The notes below the pieces were generated by a model that did not search any database, had not been told where the DNA came from, and saw only the letters and a list, made by a program, of their open reading frames with translations. Of a stretch of 64,000 bases of DNA, positions 44,515 to 54,366 are shown piece by piece (position 1 is the first letter of the stretch; the number at the start of each line of letters is the position of its first letter). Both the position numbers and the translations under genes were made by a program. The stretch is from Enterovirga rhinocerotis (GTDB lineage Bacteria > Pseudomonadota > Alphaproteobacteria > Rhizobiales > Beijerinckiaceae), in assembly GCF_004363955.1 (NCBI RefSeq), contig NZ_SNZR01000015.1, positions 62,001 to 126,000 on the forward strand, written 5' to 3'.

Positions 44515-46002
44515 TTACTCCTGAAGCATCCGCTTCAGGAGCTCCACCTCCTCGGACAGCGTCGTGTCGCCGTCGAGCGCCTTCTCGATCTTGCGGACGG
44601 CGTGGAGCACGGTGGTGTGGTCGCGGCCCCCGAAGCGGCGCCCGATCTCGGGCAGCGAGCGCAGGGTCAGGACCTTCGACAGATACATCGCGATCTGGCG
44701 CGGCTTCACCACCGCGGCCGTGCGGCGCTCGGACAGAATGTCGGAGCGCGAGACGTTGTAGCGCGAGGCGACGAGCTTCTGGATGTCCTCGATGCGGATG
44801 CGCTTCGGCTCGCGGTTGCGCACGAGATCGCGGATCGCGGTCTCGGCGGTCTCGATCGTCACCGCCGTTCCGGTCAGCGTCGCATGGGCGAGGAGGCGGT
44901 TCACCGCTCCTTCGAGGTCGCGCCCGTTCGTCGAGATGGCGTTCGCCACATAGGAGACGACCGCGGGACTGACCTCGAAGCCGGGATGCGCCGCGGCGAC
45001 GGCGGTCAGCCGCTGAGACAGGATGCCGATCCGCAGATCTTCGTCGAGAGGGGCGATCTCGACGACGAGTCCGCCCGCGAGGCGAGAGCGGACGCGCTCG
45101 TCCATGCTCTCGAGTTCGCTCGGCGGACGGTCCGCGGCGACCACGACCTGACGGCCCGCATCGATCAGCGCGTTGAGCGTATGGCCGAATTCCTGCTGGA
45201 TCGTCTTGCCCTGGATGAACTGGACGTCGTCGATGATGAGGAGGTCGATGCCGCGCAGCCGCTCCTTGAAGGCATGCGAGGTCTGCGCCTTCAGTGAGGC
45301 GACGAAGCCGTACATGAAGCGATCGGCCGTCAGATAGATCGCCCGGCGCCCGTCGATGCGGGCCGCGTTCCCGGCCGCATGGAGGAGATGCGTTTTGCCG
45401 AGGCCGACGCCGGCATGGATGTAGAGCGGGTTGTACAGAGCCGTCCCGCGGTCGTTCTGGGCGATCCGCTCGGCCGCGGCCTGGGCGAGTGCGTTCGAGC
45501 GTCCGAGGACGAAGCTGTCGAAGGTCAGGCGCCCGTCGAGCGGGGCTCCGGCGAACTCGTCCCGGTCCGAGCCGGGGAGGGGAGACGTCGCGGCGACGGG
45601 CTGGGGGCCGCCCAGGGGACCGGTCGCGCCTCCTCCCTCGACGACGAGGCGGGGCGCGGGCCGGCGCGCCGGCTGGCCGGGCTCACGCAGGGCGCTGCGG
45701 ACGGTGATGGCGATGCCGGAAACGCCGGCGAATTCGCTCCGGAAGGTCGTGACGATGCGGTCGAGGTAGTGGGCTTCGATCCAGCTCTTGAGGAAGCGCG
45801 TCGGCACGCTGAGCGAGGCCTGGCCGTTCTCGAGACCCGACAGTTCGAGGCGCGCGAGCCAGCTCGTGAACACGTCCTCGCCGACCTCGGCGCGAAGCCG
45901 CCGCTTCACGCGGACCCAAGCCTCCCCGATCGCCTCCCGGTCAGCCACGTCTCCCTGGCTCCAATAGGCTCGTGCCGCCGTCGCCTCATCCCGCTTGGCC
46001 AC
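44515..46002 (-). CDS. dnaA: chromosomal replication initiator protein DnaA
   Basis: The initiator ATPase, 495 residues. Domain I covers about residues 25-105. A variable Pro/Gly linker (105-155) follows. The AAA+ domain has Walker A GVGLGKTH (Lys203) and Walker [10 protein letters not shown], and the C-terminal domain IV carries the DNA-binding signature [15 protein letters not shown]. The start is a GTG at 46002 with GGAG upstream. The rpsT gene lies upstream in the same direction, an order common in this group of bacteria. In many alphaproteobacteria the replication origin is not next to dnaA; I see no cluster of DnaA boxes here. Confidence 0.97.
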   Translation of the reverse strand: MAKRDEATAARAYWSQGDVADREAIGEAWVRVKRRLRAEVGEDVFTSWLARLELSGLENGQASLSVPTRFLKSWIEAHYLDRIVTTFRSEFAGVSGIAITVRSALREPGQPARRPAPRLVVEGGGATGPLGGPQPVAATSPLPGSDRDEFAGAPLDGRLTFDSFVLGRSNALAQAAAERIAQNDRGTALYNPLYIHAGVGLGKTHLLHAAGNAARIDGRRAIYLTADRFMYGFVASLKAQTSHAFKERLRGIDLLIIDDVQFIQGKTIQQEFGHTLNALIDAGRQVVVAADRPPSELESMDERVRSRLAGGLVVEIAPLDEDLRIGILSQRLTAVAAAHPGFEVSPAVVSYVANAISTNGRDLEGAVNRLLAHATLTGTAVTIETAETAIRDLVRNREPKRIRIEDIQKLVASRYNVSRSDILSERRTAAVVKPRQIAMYLSKVLTLRSLPEIGRRFGGRDHTTVLHAVRKIEKALDGDTTLSEEVELLKRMLQE

Positions 46003-46704
46003 CTGCTACTCCCCCGCCCACGATGCCGCGAAACGCGCAAAGTCACCGCCTTTGCGCGTCGCAATACCATAACTGATTTCGGTAAACCGAGCCCTACTCG
46101 TAGGCCATGCGGCCTGTAGCGCTCCCTCGCTGACGTAACTAGCGAGCCAGATCCGATGTGGTGCCTTCGGTTGTCTGAGAACCTTTCGAATTCAGACACC
46201 GAAATAGCATCACTCAACTCTCCACGGAGGGATCATACGCAACTTTTACCTGAATTGTCCTTTGGCTTAGCGCTTCAGGACAAAAAGACCCTATCGCCCG
46301 GACGGGGCCGATGCAATCCCGATTCGGATGGGGAGGGGCCCGGCTCCCGTCCCGCCGGACCGGTTCCCGCGACCTCGGTCAGCTTAAGATGCTGTCGAAT
46401 CTCGGATTCAATCCGGCGGGCCTCGGCGCCCTCGGGCGCAAAAATTCTGACGCTTCCACGACGACTCGATGACGCAAACGAGACCCCTGCGGCAGGACTA
46501 CCCACGCTTTCACCCTAAGACGCTGAAAACAAGAATTAATCTTTGAGCGGCGGCAGGAGGTCCGCCGGGGCTCGGCCACCCCGTTTCACCACGCCGTCGT
46601 CAATCGAGAACATTCGACGAACCGGCCCGAATGCGGGGCGACGTGGCGCATAGGCCAGCTCGCCGTCGGCCGTTGCAGGCCGCGACGACGGGGAGGGCCA
46701 AAAC
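46003..46704. other. dnaA upstream non-coding region
   Basis: About 700 nt without a convincing gene. Composition is lower in GC than the flanks in places. It should contain the dnaA promoter (read leftward). Four GANTC sites (46321, 46397, 46405, 46463) lie within 147 nt, the recognition sequence of the CcrM methylase. No TTATCCACA-like DnaA boxes were found by eye, so an origin here is not supported. Confidence 0.5.
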
Positions 46705-46730
46705 GAAAAAAGCCCGGCCGGGGCCGGGCT
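46705..46730 (-). terminator. rho-independent terminator of rpsT
   Basis: On the minus strand AGCCCGGCC-CC-GGCCGGGCT forms a 9-bp GC stem followed by a run of seven T. It lies 28 nt after the rpsT stop and should separate rpsT from dnaA. Confidence 0.9.
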
Positions 46731-46757
46731 TCGGATGAAGCGGCCTGCGCTTCCCGG

Positions 46758-47027
46758 TCAGGCGCTGCGAAGAGCGCTCACCCGTGCGGCCAGGCGGGAC
46801 ACCTTCCGCGAGGCGTTGTTGCGATGGACGATGCCGTGCTGGGCGGCGCGCATCATCTCGGGCTCGGCGGCCCGAAGGGCGGCGAGAGCGGTCGAATGAT
46901 CGCCGCCTGCGATGGCCTCTTCGACCTTCCTGACGTAGGTGCGGACCCGCGATCGGCGGGAACGGTTCACCTCGGTGCGGCGGGCGATCTTGCGGGCCAT
47001 CTTCTTGGCCGACGTGGTGTTGGCCAC
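46758..47027 (-). CDS. rpsT: 30S ribosomal protein S20
   Basis: A small basic 16S rRNA-binding protein, 89 residues. The opening [20 protein letters not shown], the helix-rich middle and the C-terminal [19 protein letters not shown] are diagnostic. The start is a GTG at 47027; longer frames upstream carry no homology. A strong terminator follows. Confidence 0.96.
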   Translation of the reverse strand: MANTTSAKKMARKIARRTEVNRSRRSRVRTYVRKVEEAIAGGDHSTALAALRAAEPEMMRAAQHGIVHRNNASRKVSRLAARVSALRSA

Positions 47028-47196
47028 GGCTATCCTCGTGTCGTATGTCGGCACCGGCGTTCCCGCCTGGGCCGATCGATATAGTCGGAATGGCGCGAGC
47101 CCGCGGCGGATGCTCACGGGCTCGTCTGGTGGCTTATACCGATCGCGCGCCGAAGTTCAAGCGGGAAGTGTGGATCGCATCCACACGGTCGCCGGC

Positions 47197-49680
47197 TCAG
47201 ATCACGAAGTCGGATACGAAGTTCGCGGCCTTCAAGGTGCCCGTCATGCCGGTGACGTCGATCTCCATATCGACCCGGCCGTCGCCGTTGCCGTCGATCT
47301 GGACGATCTTCGAAGTCCCCGACACGGCGAGGCGTGCCTCGAAGGCGCCTGTCTTCGTGAAGGCCGCCGTGCCGAGATAGCCGATCGGCCCCTCGTATTC
47401 GGCGATGGCGAAGTGGAGAACGTCTCCGCCCGTCGTGCCTCCGGCCTGGAAGTCGAGGATCACGTCGCGGGCCGAGACGAGAGAATCGGTCCTCGCGGTG
47501 AACAGGAAGGTGTCGTTGCCGGCTCCGCCCGACATCCGGTCGGCGCCGCGGCCGCCCTGGATGACGTCCGCTCCTAGGCCGCCCTCGATCACGTTCGCGG
47601 CATTGTTGCCGGTGAGGATGTCGGCATGGGCCGATCCGAGGATGCCGACGACACCCGAGCCGATGGAATCGCGCCCGACCGAGGCATCGCCCTCGGCGAA
47701 GCGGGCGAAGAGATCGACCGTCACGCCGGCCGTCGCGCTGGCATAGGAGATCGTGGTGCTGCCGTTGCCGGCGATGGAATCGTCCCCGCCCATGCCCTCG
47801 AACAGATTGGCCGCTCCGTCGCCGATATTGGCCGCGTCCGGGCCGCCGAAGCCGGCCGCTCGATAGACGTCCGCGCCGTTGCTGCCGATGACCTGTTCGA
47901 TGCCGCGCAGCGTATCGGTGCCGAACTCCGCGCGGGACGCGGCGTCCCGCCCCTGGACGATGCCGGTCGCGAGGTTGATCGAGACGCCGAGCGGCCCCTC
48001 GAAGCGATCGTCCTCCGTGAACTGCCCCGGATCGTCGTAGCGCACGCGGTCGATCCCGCCGCGTCCGTCGATCAGGTCGTCGCCTTCCATGCCGCTGAAG
48101 GTCTCGACCGTGCCGGCCGCGTTGTCGGAGCCGGAGAGGAGATCGGCGAAATCGGAGCCGCGCACGGCATTGACCCCGTTGAAGGCGTCGCGGCCGATCC
48201 CGGCCACATCCCGCGCCTCGCGGCCCACGGCGGTTCCGGCGGCGAAATCGACCAGGACGCCCCCGTTCGCCTGCTCGTAGCTGATCCGAGTCTCGCCATT
48301 GCCGATGATGCGGTCGGTCCCGCCCATGCCCTGGAATTCGTTCACGGCCCCCGCGCTGCCGCGATTCGCGCTCGTGCCGGAGAAACCGCGGGCATCGAAG
48401 ACGTCGTTGAAATCCGTGCCGCGAACCCGCTCGATGCTGCGCAGGGTGTCGGTGCCGGTGTCGGGATCGTTCCCCGTCACGGTCCCCGCCGCCAGCTTGA
48501 CGGCGACACGACCGTTCTCCTGCGAGTAATCGGCGAGGTCGAAGCCGACGCCGCCATCGAGGATGTCGTCGCCGCGTCCGCCGTGAAGCCGGTCGTCACC
48601 GCCACGGCCTTCCAGCGTGTCGTTGCCGTCCTCGCCGTAAAGGAAGTTCAAGCCCGCGCCCCCGACGAGCCTGTCGTCACCTCGACCGCCGGAACCGGAC
48701 GTTGCCGCTCCCAGGGCGATGACGTCCGCGAAGTCCGATCCCACCGCACGGCTGCCCTGCCACACCACTGCCGTCTGGAACACGACGCCGCGCGCCGGGA
48801 AGCCGCCCGTCTCGAGGTGAAGGAGCTCGATATTGGTCAGCTTGTCGGTGCCCAGCGGTGAGCCGTCTCGCAGGTCCGTCACCGTGACGCGGCGCGGGTC
48901 CGCATCCCTGACGAGTTCGAGGAGCCCGTCGAGGGCGCCGTCGGGGCCGACCCGGCTGATGACCGCCGTCTGTCCCGTCACCTCGACCCGGAACTGCGTG
49001 TCCGGCGCGAGTTCGGGCATGACATAGGAGGCGCGGTCGATGCCGGCTTTGCCGTCGATCGTGTCGTTGCCGGCGCCGCCATAGAACCAGTCGAGCCCCG
49101 AGCCGCCCGTCATGCGGTCGTCGCCGTCGTCGCCGAGAAGGGTTCCCGACAGGTTGCTCCCGATGATGGTGTCGTTTCCCGACCCCCCATGAACGGTCAG
49201 CCAGCCCGTATTGGGGAAGAGCTTCGCGACGTCGATCGTATCGTTCAAGATCGAGCCCCGAATACCGAAAGAGCCCACCGACGTAGCCAAATCGAGCGTC
49301 ATAAGCCAAACGAACGGCGTGGCCGGCGCCGACAGCCCGGTCCCGCTTCCGGCTCCGATGAGTTGGATCTTCTCGATGTTCCGGAGGGTATCGGTGCCCA
49401 GCGGCGAGCCCGGCCTCAGATCCTCGACCTTGACGAGCGAGCCCGAGCGCCAGATGCGCAGGACGTCGGCCGTCGTATCCCCGTCGACGTACCGGACATA
49501 GACATAGGATCCGACCGTCTCCTGGACGAGCTTGCCGCCCATCTCGGCCGGCAGCCGGTAGATCGCGGTGTCGATGCCTCCCTTGCCGTCGAGCGTGTCG
49601 TTGCCGCCGAAGCCTTCGAGCGTGTCGTCGCCCGTCCCTCCGGAGAGCGTGTTGTTGCTCTCGTTGCCGACGACCAGCAT
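47197..49680 (-). CDS. RTX-type calcium-binding secreted protein
   Basis: An 827-residue acidic protein made of glycine-rich nonapeptide blocks (GGxGxDxLx; for example near residues 4-35, 190-235, 345-395 and 720-745) that bind calcium and form parallel beta-rolls. Between the blocks are two duplicated non-RTX modules. The C-terminal 100 residues (from about RTDSLVSARDVILDFQ) match the type I secretion tail of serralysin-like proteins. There is no N-terminal signal peptide, so export by an ABC type I system encoded elsewhere is expected. No protease or lipase catalytic motif is visible; it may be an S-layer, adhesin or matrix protein. The start is the ATG at 49680 (MLVVGNESNN); an in-frame extension of up to 27 residues is possible. 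Confidence 0.88.
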   Translation of the reverse strand: MLVVGNESNNTLSGGTGDDTLEGFGGNDTLDGKGGIDTAIYRLPAEMGGKLVQETVGSYVYVRYVDGDTTADVLRIWRSGSLVKVEDLRPGSPLGTDTLRNIEKIQLIGAGSGTGLSAPATPFVWLMTLDLATSVGSFGIRGSILNDTIDVAKLFPNTGWLTVHGGSGNDTIIGSNLSGTLLGDDGDDRMTGGSGLDWFYGGAGNDTIDGKAGIDRASYVMPELAPDTQFRVEVTGQTAVISRVGPDGALDGLLELVRDADPRRVTVTDLRDGSPLGTDKLTNIELLHLETGGFPARGVVFQTAVVWQGSRAVGSDFADVIALGAATSGSGGRGDDRLVGGAGLNFLYGEDGNDTLEGRGGDDRLHGGRGDDILDGGVGFDLADYSQENGRVAVKLAAGTVTGNDPDTGTDTLRSIERVRGTDFNDVFDARGFSGTSANRGSAGAVNEFQGMGGTDRIIGNGETRISYEQANGGVLVDFAAGTAVGREARDVAGIGRDAFNGVNAVRGSDFADLLSGSDNAAGTVETFSGMEGDDLIDGRGGIDRVRYDDPGQFTEDDRFEGPLGVSINLATGIVQGRDAASRAEFGTDTLRGIEQVIGSNGADVYRAAGFGGPDAANIGDGAANLFEGMGGDDSIAGNGSTTISYASATAGVTVDLFARFAEGDASVGRDSIGSGVVGILGSAHADILTGNNAANVIEGGLGADVIQGGRGADRMSGGAGNDTFLFTARTDSLVSARDVILDFQAGGTTGGDVLHFAIAEYEGPIGYLGTAAFTKTGAFEARLAVSGTSKIVQIDGNGDGRVDMEIDVTGMTGTLKAANFVSDFVI

Positions 49681-49897
49681 ATGCGCAGCTCCGTGCCGAT
49701 GCTCGTGCGGCGGAAGCACCGTGAGCCGACAGGGCTTCGGTCCGATGAGGTCGGCAGGCAAGACAACTTTGTGTGGTGGCGCGTCTTCGGGCGACCACGT
49801 GACTTTTGGGCGTCAGACTTTCTGCTTAAATGTCGACTCGCGAGAGGCGATGCGACGCGTCAGGCCTGAAGCGGTCGCGTCGACGGGGCGCCAGCGT

Positions 49898-50869
49898 TCA
49901 GCCGTTGCCGATGAAATCGCCGCCGCCGTTCCGCAGACGCGCCTCCGCTTCCGCGACCATGCGATCGAGGATGGTGCCGGCGGGCTCGATATCCCGCACG
50001 AGCCCGACACCCTCGCCGACGATCGTCGCCGCGACGTCCATGTCGCCGGCCTCCTGCGCGGCAAAGTAGCGGGGGCGCTGCTCGGTCATCTGTTCGCGCA
50101 GCGTATGGAGGCGGGTCGACCAGCCGCGGTGATAGTCGTTGCGGAGCGTCCGGTTCGTCCAGCGCGTGGGCCAGTCTCGCCCGCGGACGAGGTCGAAGAG
50201 CGCGTCGCGGACGGTCTCGTCGCCGCTCGCGGCGACGGCGCGTTCCTTGGCCTTGGCGTGGGAGAGCGATTCCCGGCTCGCGAAGAAGGCGGTGCCGCAG
50301 ACGGCTCCTCCCGCTCCCAGCATGAGCGAGGCCGCAAGGCCGCGCCCGTCGACGATTCCGCCCGCCGCCGCGACGGGCACGTCTCCCGCCATGTCCGCGA
50401 TCTCGGGCACGAGCGCCATCGTCGAGCGCCCGCCGCCATGGCCGCCGGCCTCCGTTCCCTGCGCGACGAGGACCGAGGCGCCCTCGCCGAGCGCGATCTC
50501 GGCGTCGTGCAGCGTCTGCACCTGGCAGATCAGCGGGATGCCGGCGCGGGCGATCGCCGGGGCGAAGGGCCGAAGGTCCCCGAAGGACAGGAAGATCGCG
50601 CGCGGCCGGCGGTCGAGCGCGACGGCGAGGAGGTCCGGATTGCGGGCGAGCGCCCAGGTGATGAAACCGATGCCGATCTCGGCGTTCCCAGCGTGGGCGA
50701 TCTGCTCGGAGAGCCAGTCGCCCTCGGCATAGCCGCCCCCGATCAGGCCGAGCCCGCCGCCGCGGCTGACAGCCGCCGCGAGCGCCCCGCCACTGACCAG
50801 GGCCATGGGAGCCAGGATCACCGGCACCGACAGTCCCAGGCGGCGCGTGAGCGCGGTCTCGATCGCCAT
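49898..50869 (-). CDS. nitronate monooxygenase family protein
   Basis: An FMN-dependent TIM-barrel enzyme of 323 residues, related to 2-nitropropane dioxygenase. PVILAPMALVSGGALAAAVSRGGGLGLIG and AQGTEAGGHGG, whose His is the proposed catalytic base, are clear, as is the phosphate-binding AAGGIVDGRGLAASLMLGAGG segment. It oxidises propionate-3-nitronate or other alkyl nitronates, a detoxifying reaction. The ATG at 50869 begins the homologous region (MAIETALTRRLG); a longer frame upstream is not supported. Confidence 0.9.
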   Translation of the reverse strand: MAIETALTRRLGLSVPVILAPMALVSGGALAAAVSRGGGLGLIGGGYAEGDWLSEQIAHAGNAEIGIGFITWALARNPDLLAVALDRRPRAIFLSFGDLRPFAPAIARAGIPLICQVQTLHDAEIALGEGASVLVAQGTEAGGHGGGRSTMALVPEIADMAGDVPVAAAGGIVDGRGLAASLMLGAGGAVCGTAFFASRESLSHAKAKERAVAASGDETVRDALFDLVRGRDWPTRWTNRTLRNDYHRGWSTRLHTLREQMTEQRPRYFAAQEAGDMDVAATIVGEGVGLVRDIEPAGTILDRMVAEAEARLRNGGGDFIGNG

Positions 50870-50976
50870 GCGTGTCCCCTTCTTCAGCAGCGTCGTCGAG
50901 GGCCGTTGGCCGCTCGCGCCGCACATTGCCCTCGACGGGCGGCGGCCGGCAACAGGCTCACGGCTCGTCGGCGAGA

Positions 50977-51873
50977 TCAGGCGAGCTTCTCGGCGAGATA
51001 GTCGACGAACGCGCGCACCCGAGCCGGCGTGGTGGGGCCGCCCGCGAAGAGAGCGTGGATCGGCTCGCGGTCGCCCGGATTATACGCCTCGAGCAGCGGA
51101 ACGAGGTGTCCGGCCGCGATGTCCTGCGCGACGTGAAAGCTGCCGACGCGCCCGATCCCGACCCCCTCGCGCGCGAGTTGGGCGACGGTCTCCCCGTTAT
51201 TGGCCTCGACATTCCCCGTCACGGTCAGCGCGATCTCGCGGCCGTCCAGGCGGAAGGGCCAGAGCGGCTCGGCTCGGCGGAAGTTGAAGCCGATGCAATT
51301 GTGCCGAAGCAGGTCCTCCGGCACCTGCGGCGTGCCGCGCCGGGCGAGATAGGCGGGGGAGGCGATGACGGTACGGCCGCTGTCGCCGAGGCGCCGCGCG
51401 ACGAGGCTGCTGTCGTCGAGCGGGCCGACCCGGATCGCGACGTCGGTCCTCTCTTCGACGAGATCGACCTTGGTGTCCGTGAGGCTGATATCGACCGTGA
51501 TGCCCGGATAGCGCTCGAGGAACTCCCCGAGCAGGGGCACGATGACCAGCCGTCCATGCGTGAGCGTCGCGTTCACCCGGATGCGGCCGCGCGGCGTCGC
51601 CTGGTCCGCGATCGCGCGCTCGGCTTCGGTCAGGTCCGACAGGATGCGCCGAGCGGCGCGGTGATAGGCCTCTCCTTCCGGCGTGAGCGCCAGCGCACGC
51701 GTCGTGCGGTGGACGAGGCGCACGCCGAGCCGCGTTTCGAGCCGGCCGACGATCCGGCTGACCGCCGAGGGGCTGAGCCCCATCAGCCGCCCGGCGGCCG
51801 AGAAGCTGCCGCGCTCGACGATCGCGGCGAAGACCTCCATCTCGCCCGATCGATCCACCCAGTCCCGCGCCAT
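50977..51873 (-). CDS. LysR family transcriptional regulator
   Basis: A regulator of 298 residues with an N-terminal winged helix (EVFAAIVERGSFSAAGRLMGLSPSAVSRIVGRLETRLGVRL) and a periplasmic-binding-like effector domain. It is divergent from an MFS gene with 100 nt between them, the classic LysR layout, so that transporter is the likely target. No co-inducer can be named. Confidence 0.9.
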   Translation of the reverse strand: MARDWVDRSGEMEVFAAIVERGSFSAAGRLMGLSPSAVSRIVGRLETRLGVRLVHRTTRALALTPEGEAYHRAARRILSDLTEAERAIADQATPRGRIRVNATLTHGRLVIVPLLGEFLERYPGITVDISLTDTKVDLVEERTDVAIRVGPLDDSSLVARRLGDSGRTVIASPAYLARRGTPQVPEDLLRHNCIGFNFRRAEPLWPFRLDGREIALTVTGNVEANNGETVAQLAREGVGIGRVGSFHVAQDIAAGHLVPLLEAYNPGDREPIHALFAGGPTTPARVRAFVDYLAEKLA

Positions 51874-51973
51874 CGTTGCGTCCGGCTCACAGATGCTTGT
51901 CGCGGGACAGGTCTACCGCCGGCAGCCCGATTGCGCACCTGTGCATCCTCTATCCAGACGCACAGGTCCCGAC

Positions 51974-53137
51974 GTGAATCCTCCACTTCTTGCTCTCGCC
52001 ATCGGCGCCTTCGGCATCGGCGTCACGGAATTCTCGCCCATGGGGCTGCTCCCGGTCATCGCGACCGATCTCGGCGTCTCCATCCCGACGGCGGGGCTGC
52101 TCGTGAGCGCCTATGCGCTGGGCGTCGTCCTCGGCGCTCCCCTGATGACGCTGACGACCGCGCGGATGTCGCGCAGGACGCTCCTCATCGGCCTGATGGG
52201 CATCTTCACCATCGGCAACCTCCTCTCGGCGATCGCCCCCGAGTACTGGACGCTCCTCGCCGCGCGGGTCGTCACGTCGCTCAACCATGGCGCCTTCTTC
52301 GGCGTCGGCTCGATCGTGGCGGCGAGCGTGGTCGCTCCCGACAAGCGCGCCGGCGCGGTCGCCGCGATGTTCATGGGGCTGACGATCGCCAATGTCGGCG
52401 GCGTGCCGCTGGCGACCTGGATCGGCGAGCATGCCGGCTGGCGGATCGTGTTCTGGGGCATCGCCGGCCTCGGCGTCCTGGCCATGGCGGCCCTGTGGCG
52501 GGCGCTGCCCGAGACGGCACGGGTCGAAGACGCCGATCCGGCGGGCGAATTGCGTGTCCTGAAGCGGCCGGACGTCCTCGTCGCGCTCGGGCTGACGGTG
52601 CTCAGCTCCAGCGCGATGTTCGCCGTCCTCACCTATATCGTGCCCATCCTGAAGGACGAGACGCAGGCCTCGACGGGGTTCGTCACCGCGATGCTGGTGC
52701 TCTACGGCATCGGCCTGACCGTCGGGAACTGGCTCGGCGGCCGCTACGCCGACCGGTCGATCGACGGAACGCTGATCGTCACGCTCTCGGCGCTGACCGG
52801 CCTTCTCGTCCTCTTCGCGGTCACGATGGCCTGGCACGTGCCGGCGGCGCTGACGATCTTCGCGTGGGGGATCGCGAGCTTCGCCATCGTTCCCCCCTTG
52901 CAGATGCGGGTGATGGAGGCGGCCTCCGATGCGCCGAACCTCGCCTCGGCCATGAATATCGGCGCGTTCAACCTCGGCAACGCGATCGGGGCCGCGCTCG
53001 GCGGCGGCGTGATCGCGCTCGAGCTCGGCCATCCGGCCGTCTCGATCGCGGGGGCGGTGATGGCGGCGGCGGGTCTCCTGCTCGCGCTGGCGAGCCGCCG
53101 CCGCGGCGAGGCGGAGGCCTGCGCGGCGGCGGGCTGA
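51974..53137 (+). CDS. MFS transporter (arabinose/sugar efflux type)
   Basis: A 12-segment exporter of 387 residues in the AraJ/YdhP/NepI group. The N terminus LLALAIGAFGIGVTEFSPMGLLP and SAYALGVVLGAPL are typical, with TTARMSRRTLLIG at the loop 2-3 position and NWLGGRYADRSID at the second-half loop. The GTG start follows GACs directly; no strong ribosome site is visible. It is probably controlled by the divergent LysR gene. Confidence 0.88.
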   Translation: MNPPLLALAIGAFGIGVTEFSPMGLLPVIATDLGVSIPTAGLLVSAYALGVVLGAPLMTLTTARMSRRTLLIGLMGIFTIGNLLSAIAPEYWTLLAARVVTSLNHGAFFGVGSIVAASVVAPDKRAGAVAAMFMGLTIANVGGVPLATWIGEHAGWRIVFWGIAGLGVLAMAALWRALPETARVEDADPAGELRVLKRPDVLVALGLTVLSSSAMFAVLTYIVPILKDETQASTGFVTAMLVLYGIGLTVGNWLGGRYADRSIDGTLIVTLSALTGLLVLFAVTMAWHVPAALTIFAWGIASFAIVPPLQMRVMEAASDAPNLASAMNIGAFNLGNAIGAALGGGVIALELGHPAVSIAGAVMAAAGLLLALASRRRGEAEACAAAG

Positions 53138-53154
53138 GGCCCGCTCGCCGGGCC

Positions 53155-54204
53155 TCACATCTCGAAGACGGCCTTGCCGCTGCTGCCCTTGTCGAAGTGC
53201 TGGTAGGCCTCGACGGCCCGATCGAGGGTCCAGCGGTCGGTGAAGAGGTCGTCGACCGCCACCTCGTGCTCGGCGACGAAGCGGGCGCAATCGGCCTGGC
53301 CGACGGTCGAGAAGGTCCAGGACGCGACGATCTCGAGCTGCTTGCGGATCATCTGCGGGCTCACCTCGATGGTCACGTCCCCGCCTTCACCGACGAAGCA
53401 GACGGAGCCCCACTTCGCGGCGCTCCGGATGGCGGCGGAGCGGCCGGTCGCGGTGCCCGACGTGTCCAGGGTCTTGCTGGCGCCGAGGCCGCCGGTGATC
53501 TCCATGATGGCCTCGACCGGATCGACCGTGCTCGCATCCACGGCGTCGGTCGCGCCGAAGGCCTTGGCCCGCTCGGCCCGCTCCGCGCTGACGTCCACGG
53601 CGATGACGCGCGCGCCCATGGCGGCGGCGAGCTGGGTGCCCGACAGGCCGACAGGTCCCTGTCCGATGATCACGAGCGTGTCCCGGGCCGAAAGGTCGAG
53701 GCGGACGAGCGCGCCATAGGCCGTGCCGGTCCCGCAGGAGATCGCGGCGCCGGTCGAGAAGGTGAGCTCCTCGGGAAGGCGCACCAGCGTCGAGGCCGGC
53801 ACCTTCATGTAGGGCGCGTGGCCGCCATGGCCGGTGACGCCGTAGATGACCGGGATCTCCTCGCACATCTGCGACCAGCCCGTCCGGCAGTGCCGGCAGC
53901 ATTCGCAGCCATGGTAGTGGTGGACCATCACCCGGCTGCCGATCGGCCAGAGCTTGCTGTCGACCTCGCTGCCGGCGGCCACGACGATGCCGCAGGGCTC
54001 GTGGCCCGCCACGATCAGGCTGCCGTCGCTCTTGAACCCGAGCGCGGCGAGCCCGCCGCCCCGGGGCGCCCGGTAGAATTTCAGATCGGAGCCGCAGATC
54101 CCGGAGGCCTTCATCTCCAGCACGACGTCCTTCGGCCCCGGCGTGGGATCGGGCAGGGTGATCATCTCGATCGTCCGATCGCCCGCGAATGAGACCGCCC
54201 GCAT
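53155..54204 (-). CDS. zinc-dependent alcohol dehydrogenase (MDR family)
   Basis: A medium-chain dehydrogenase of 349 residues. Catalytic zinc ligands are Cys37 (GICGSD) and His68/Glu69 (GHEP), and the structural zinc is held by Cys100, Cys103, Cys106 and Cys114. The nucleotide site is IIGQGPVGLSGTQLA. It oxidises a secondary alcohol or polyol using NAD(P). The gene is divergent from the solute-binding protein gene at 54367 with 162 nt between, suggesting shared control of one catabolic locus. Confidence 0.92.
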   Translation of the reverse strand: MRAVSFAGDRTIEMITLPDPTPGPKDVVLEMKASGICGSDLKFYRAPRGGGLAALGFKSDGSLIVAGHEPCGIVVAAGSEVDSKLWPIGSRVMVHHYHGCECCRHCRTGWSQMCEEIPVIYGVTGHGGHAPYMKVPASTLVRLPEELTFSTGAAISCGTGTAYGALVRLDLSARDTLVIIGQGPVGLSGTQLAAAMGARVIAVDVSAERAERAKAFGATDAVDASTVDPVEAIMEITGGLGASKTLDTSGTATGRSAAIRSAAKWGSVCFVGEGGDVTIEVSPQMIRKQLEIVASWTFSTVGQADCARFVAEHEVAVDDLFTDRWTLDRAVEAYQHFDKGSSGKAVFEM

Positions 54205-54366
54205 CTTGTCGCTCCTCCTGATTTGGTTCGGCGGTATGCAGCACAGAGGGCGCACGAATACAATCGCCGGATTGACGCCCCGAAAAAATCCGGACAAAAG
54301 CCGATCTCCCGATCTGGAGAACCCGGCACGACGTCCGGGCACGGGCCGGAATCCTGGGAGGGGCGT

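Noticed and set aside
46156-46518. 120-codon plus-strand frame between dnaA and rpsT
   Set aside because: No family motif or ribosome site, Arg/Pro/Ser-rich composition, and it lies in a region likely to hold the dnaA promoter.
46003-46704. Chromosomal replication origin next to dnaA
   Set aside because: No DnaA-box cluster or AT-rich unwinding element was seen, and in many alphaproteobacteria the origin is not beside dnaA.
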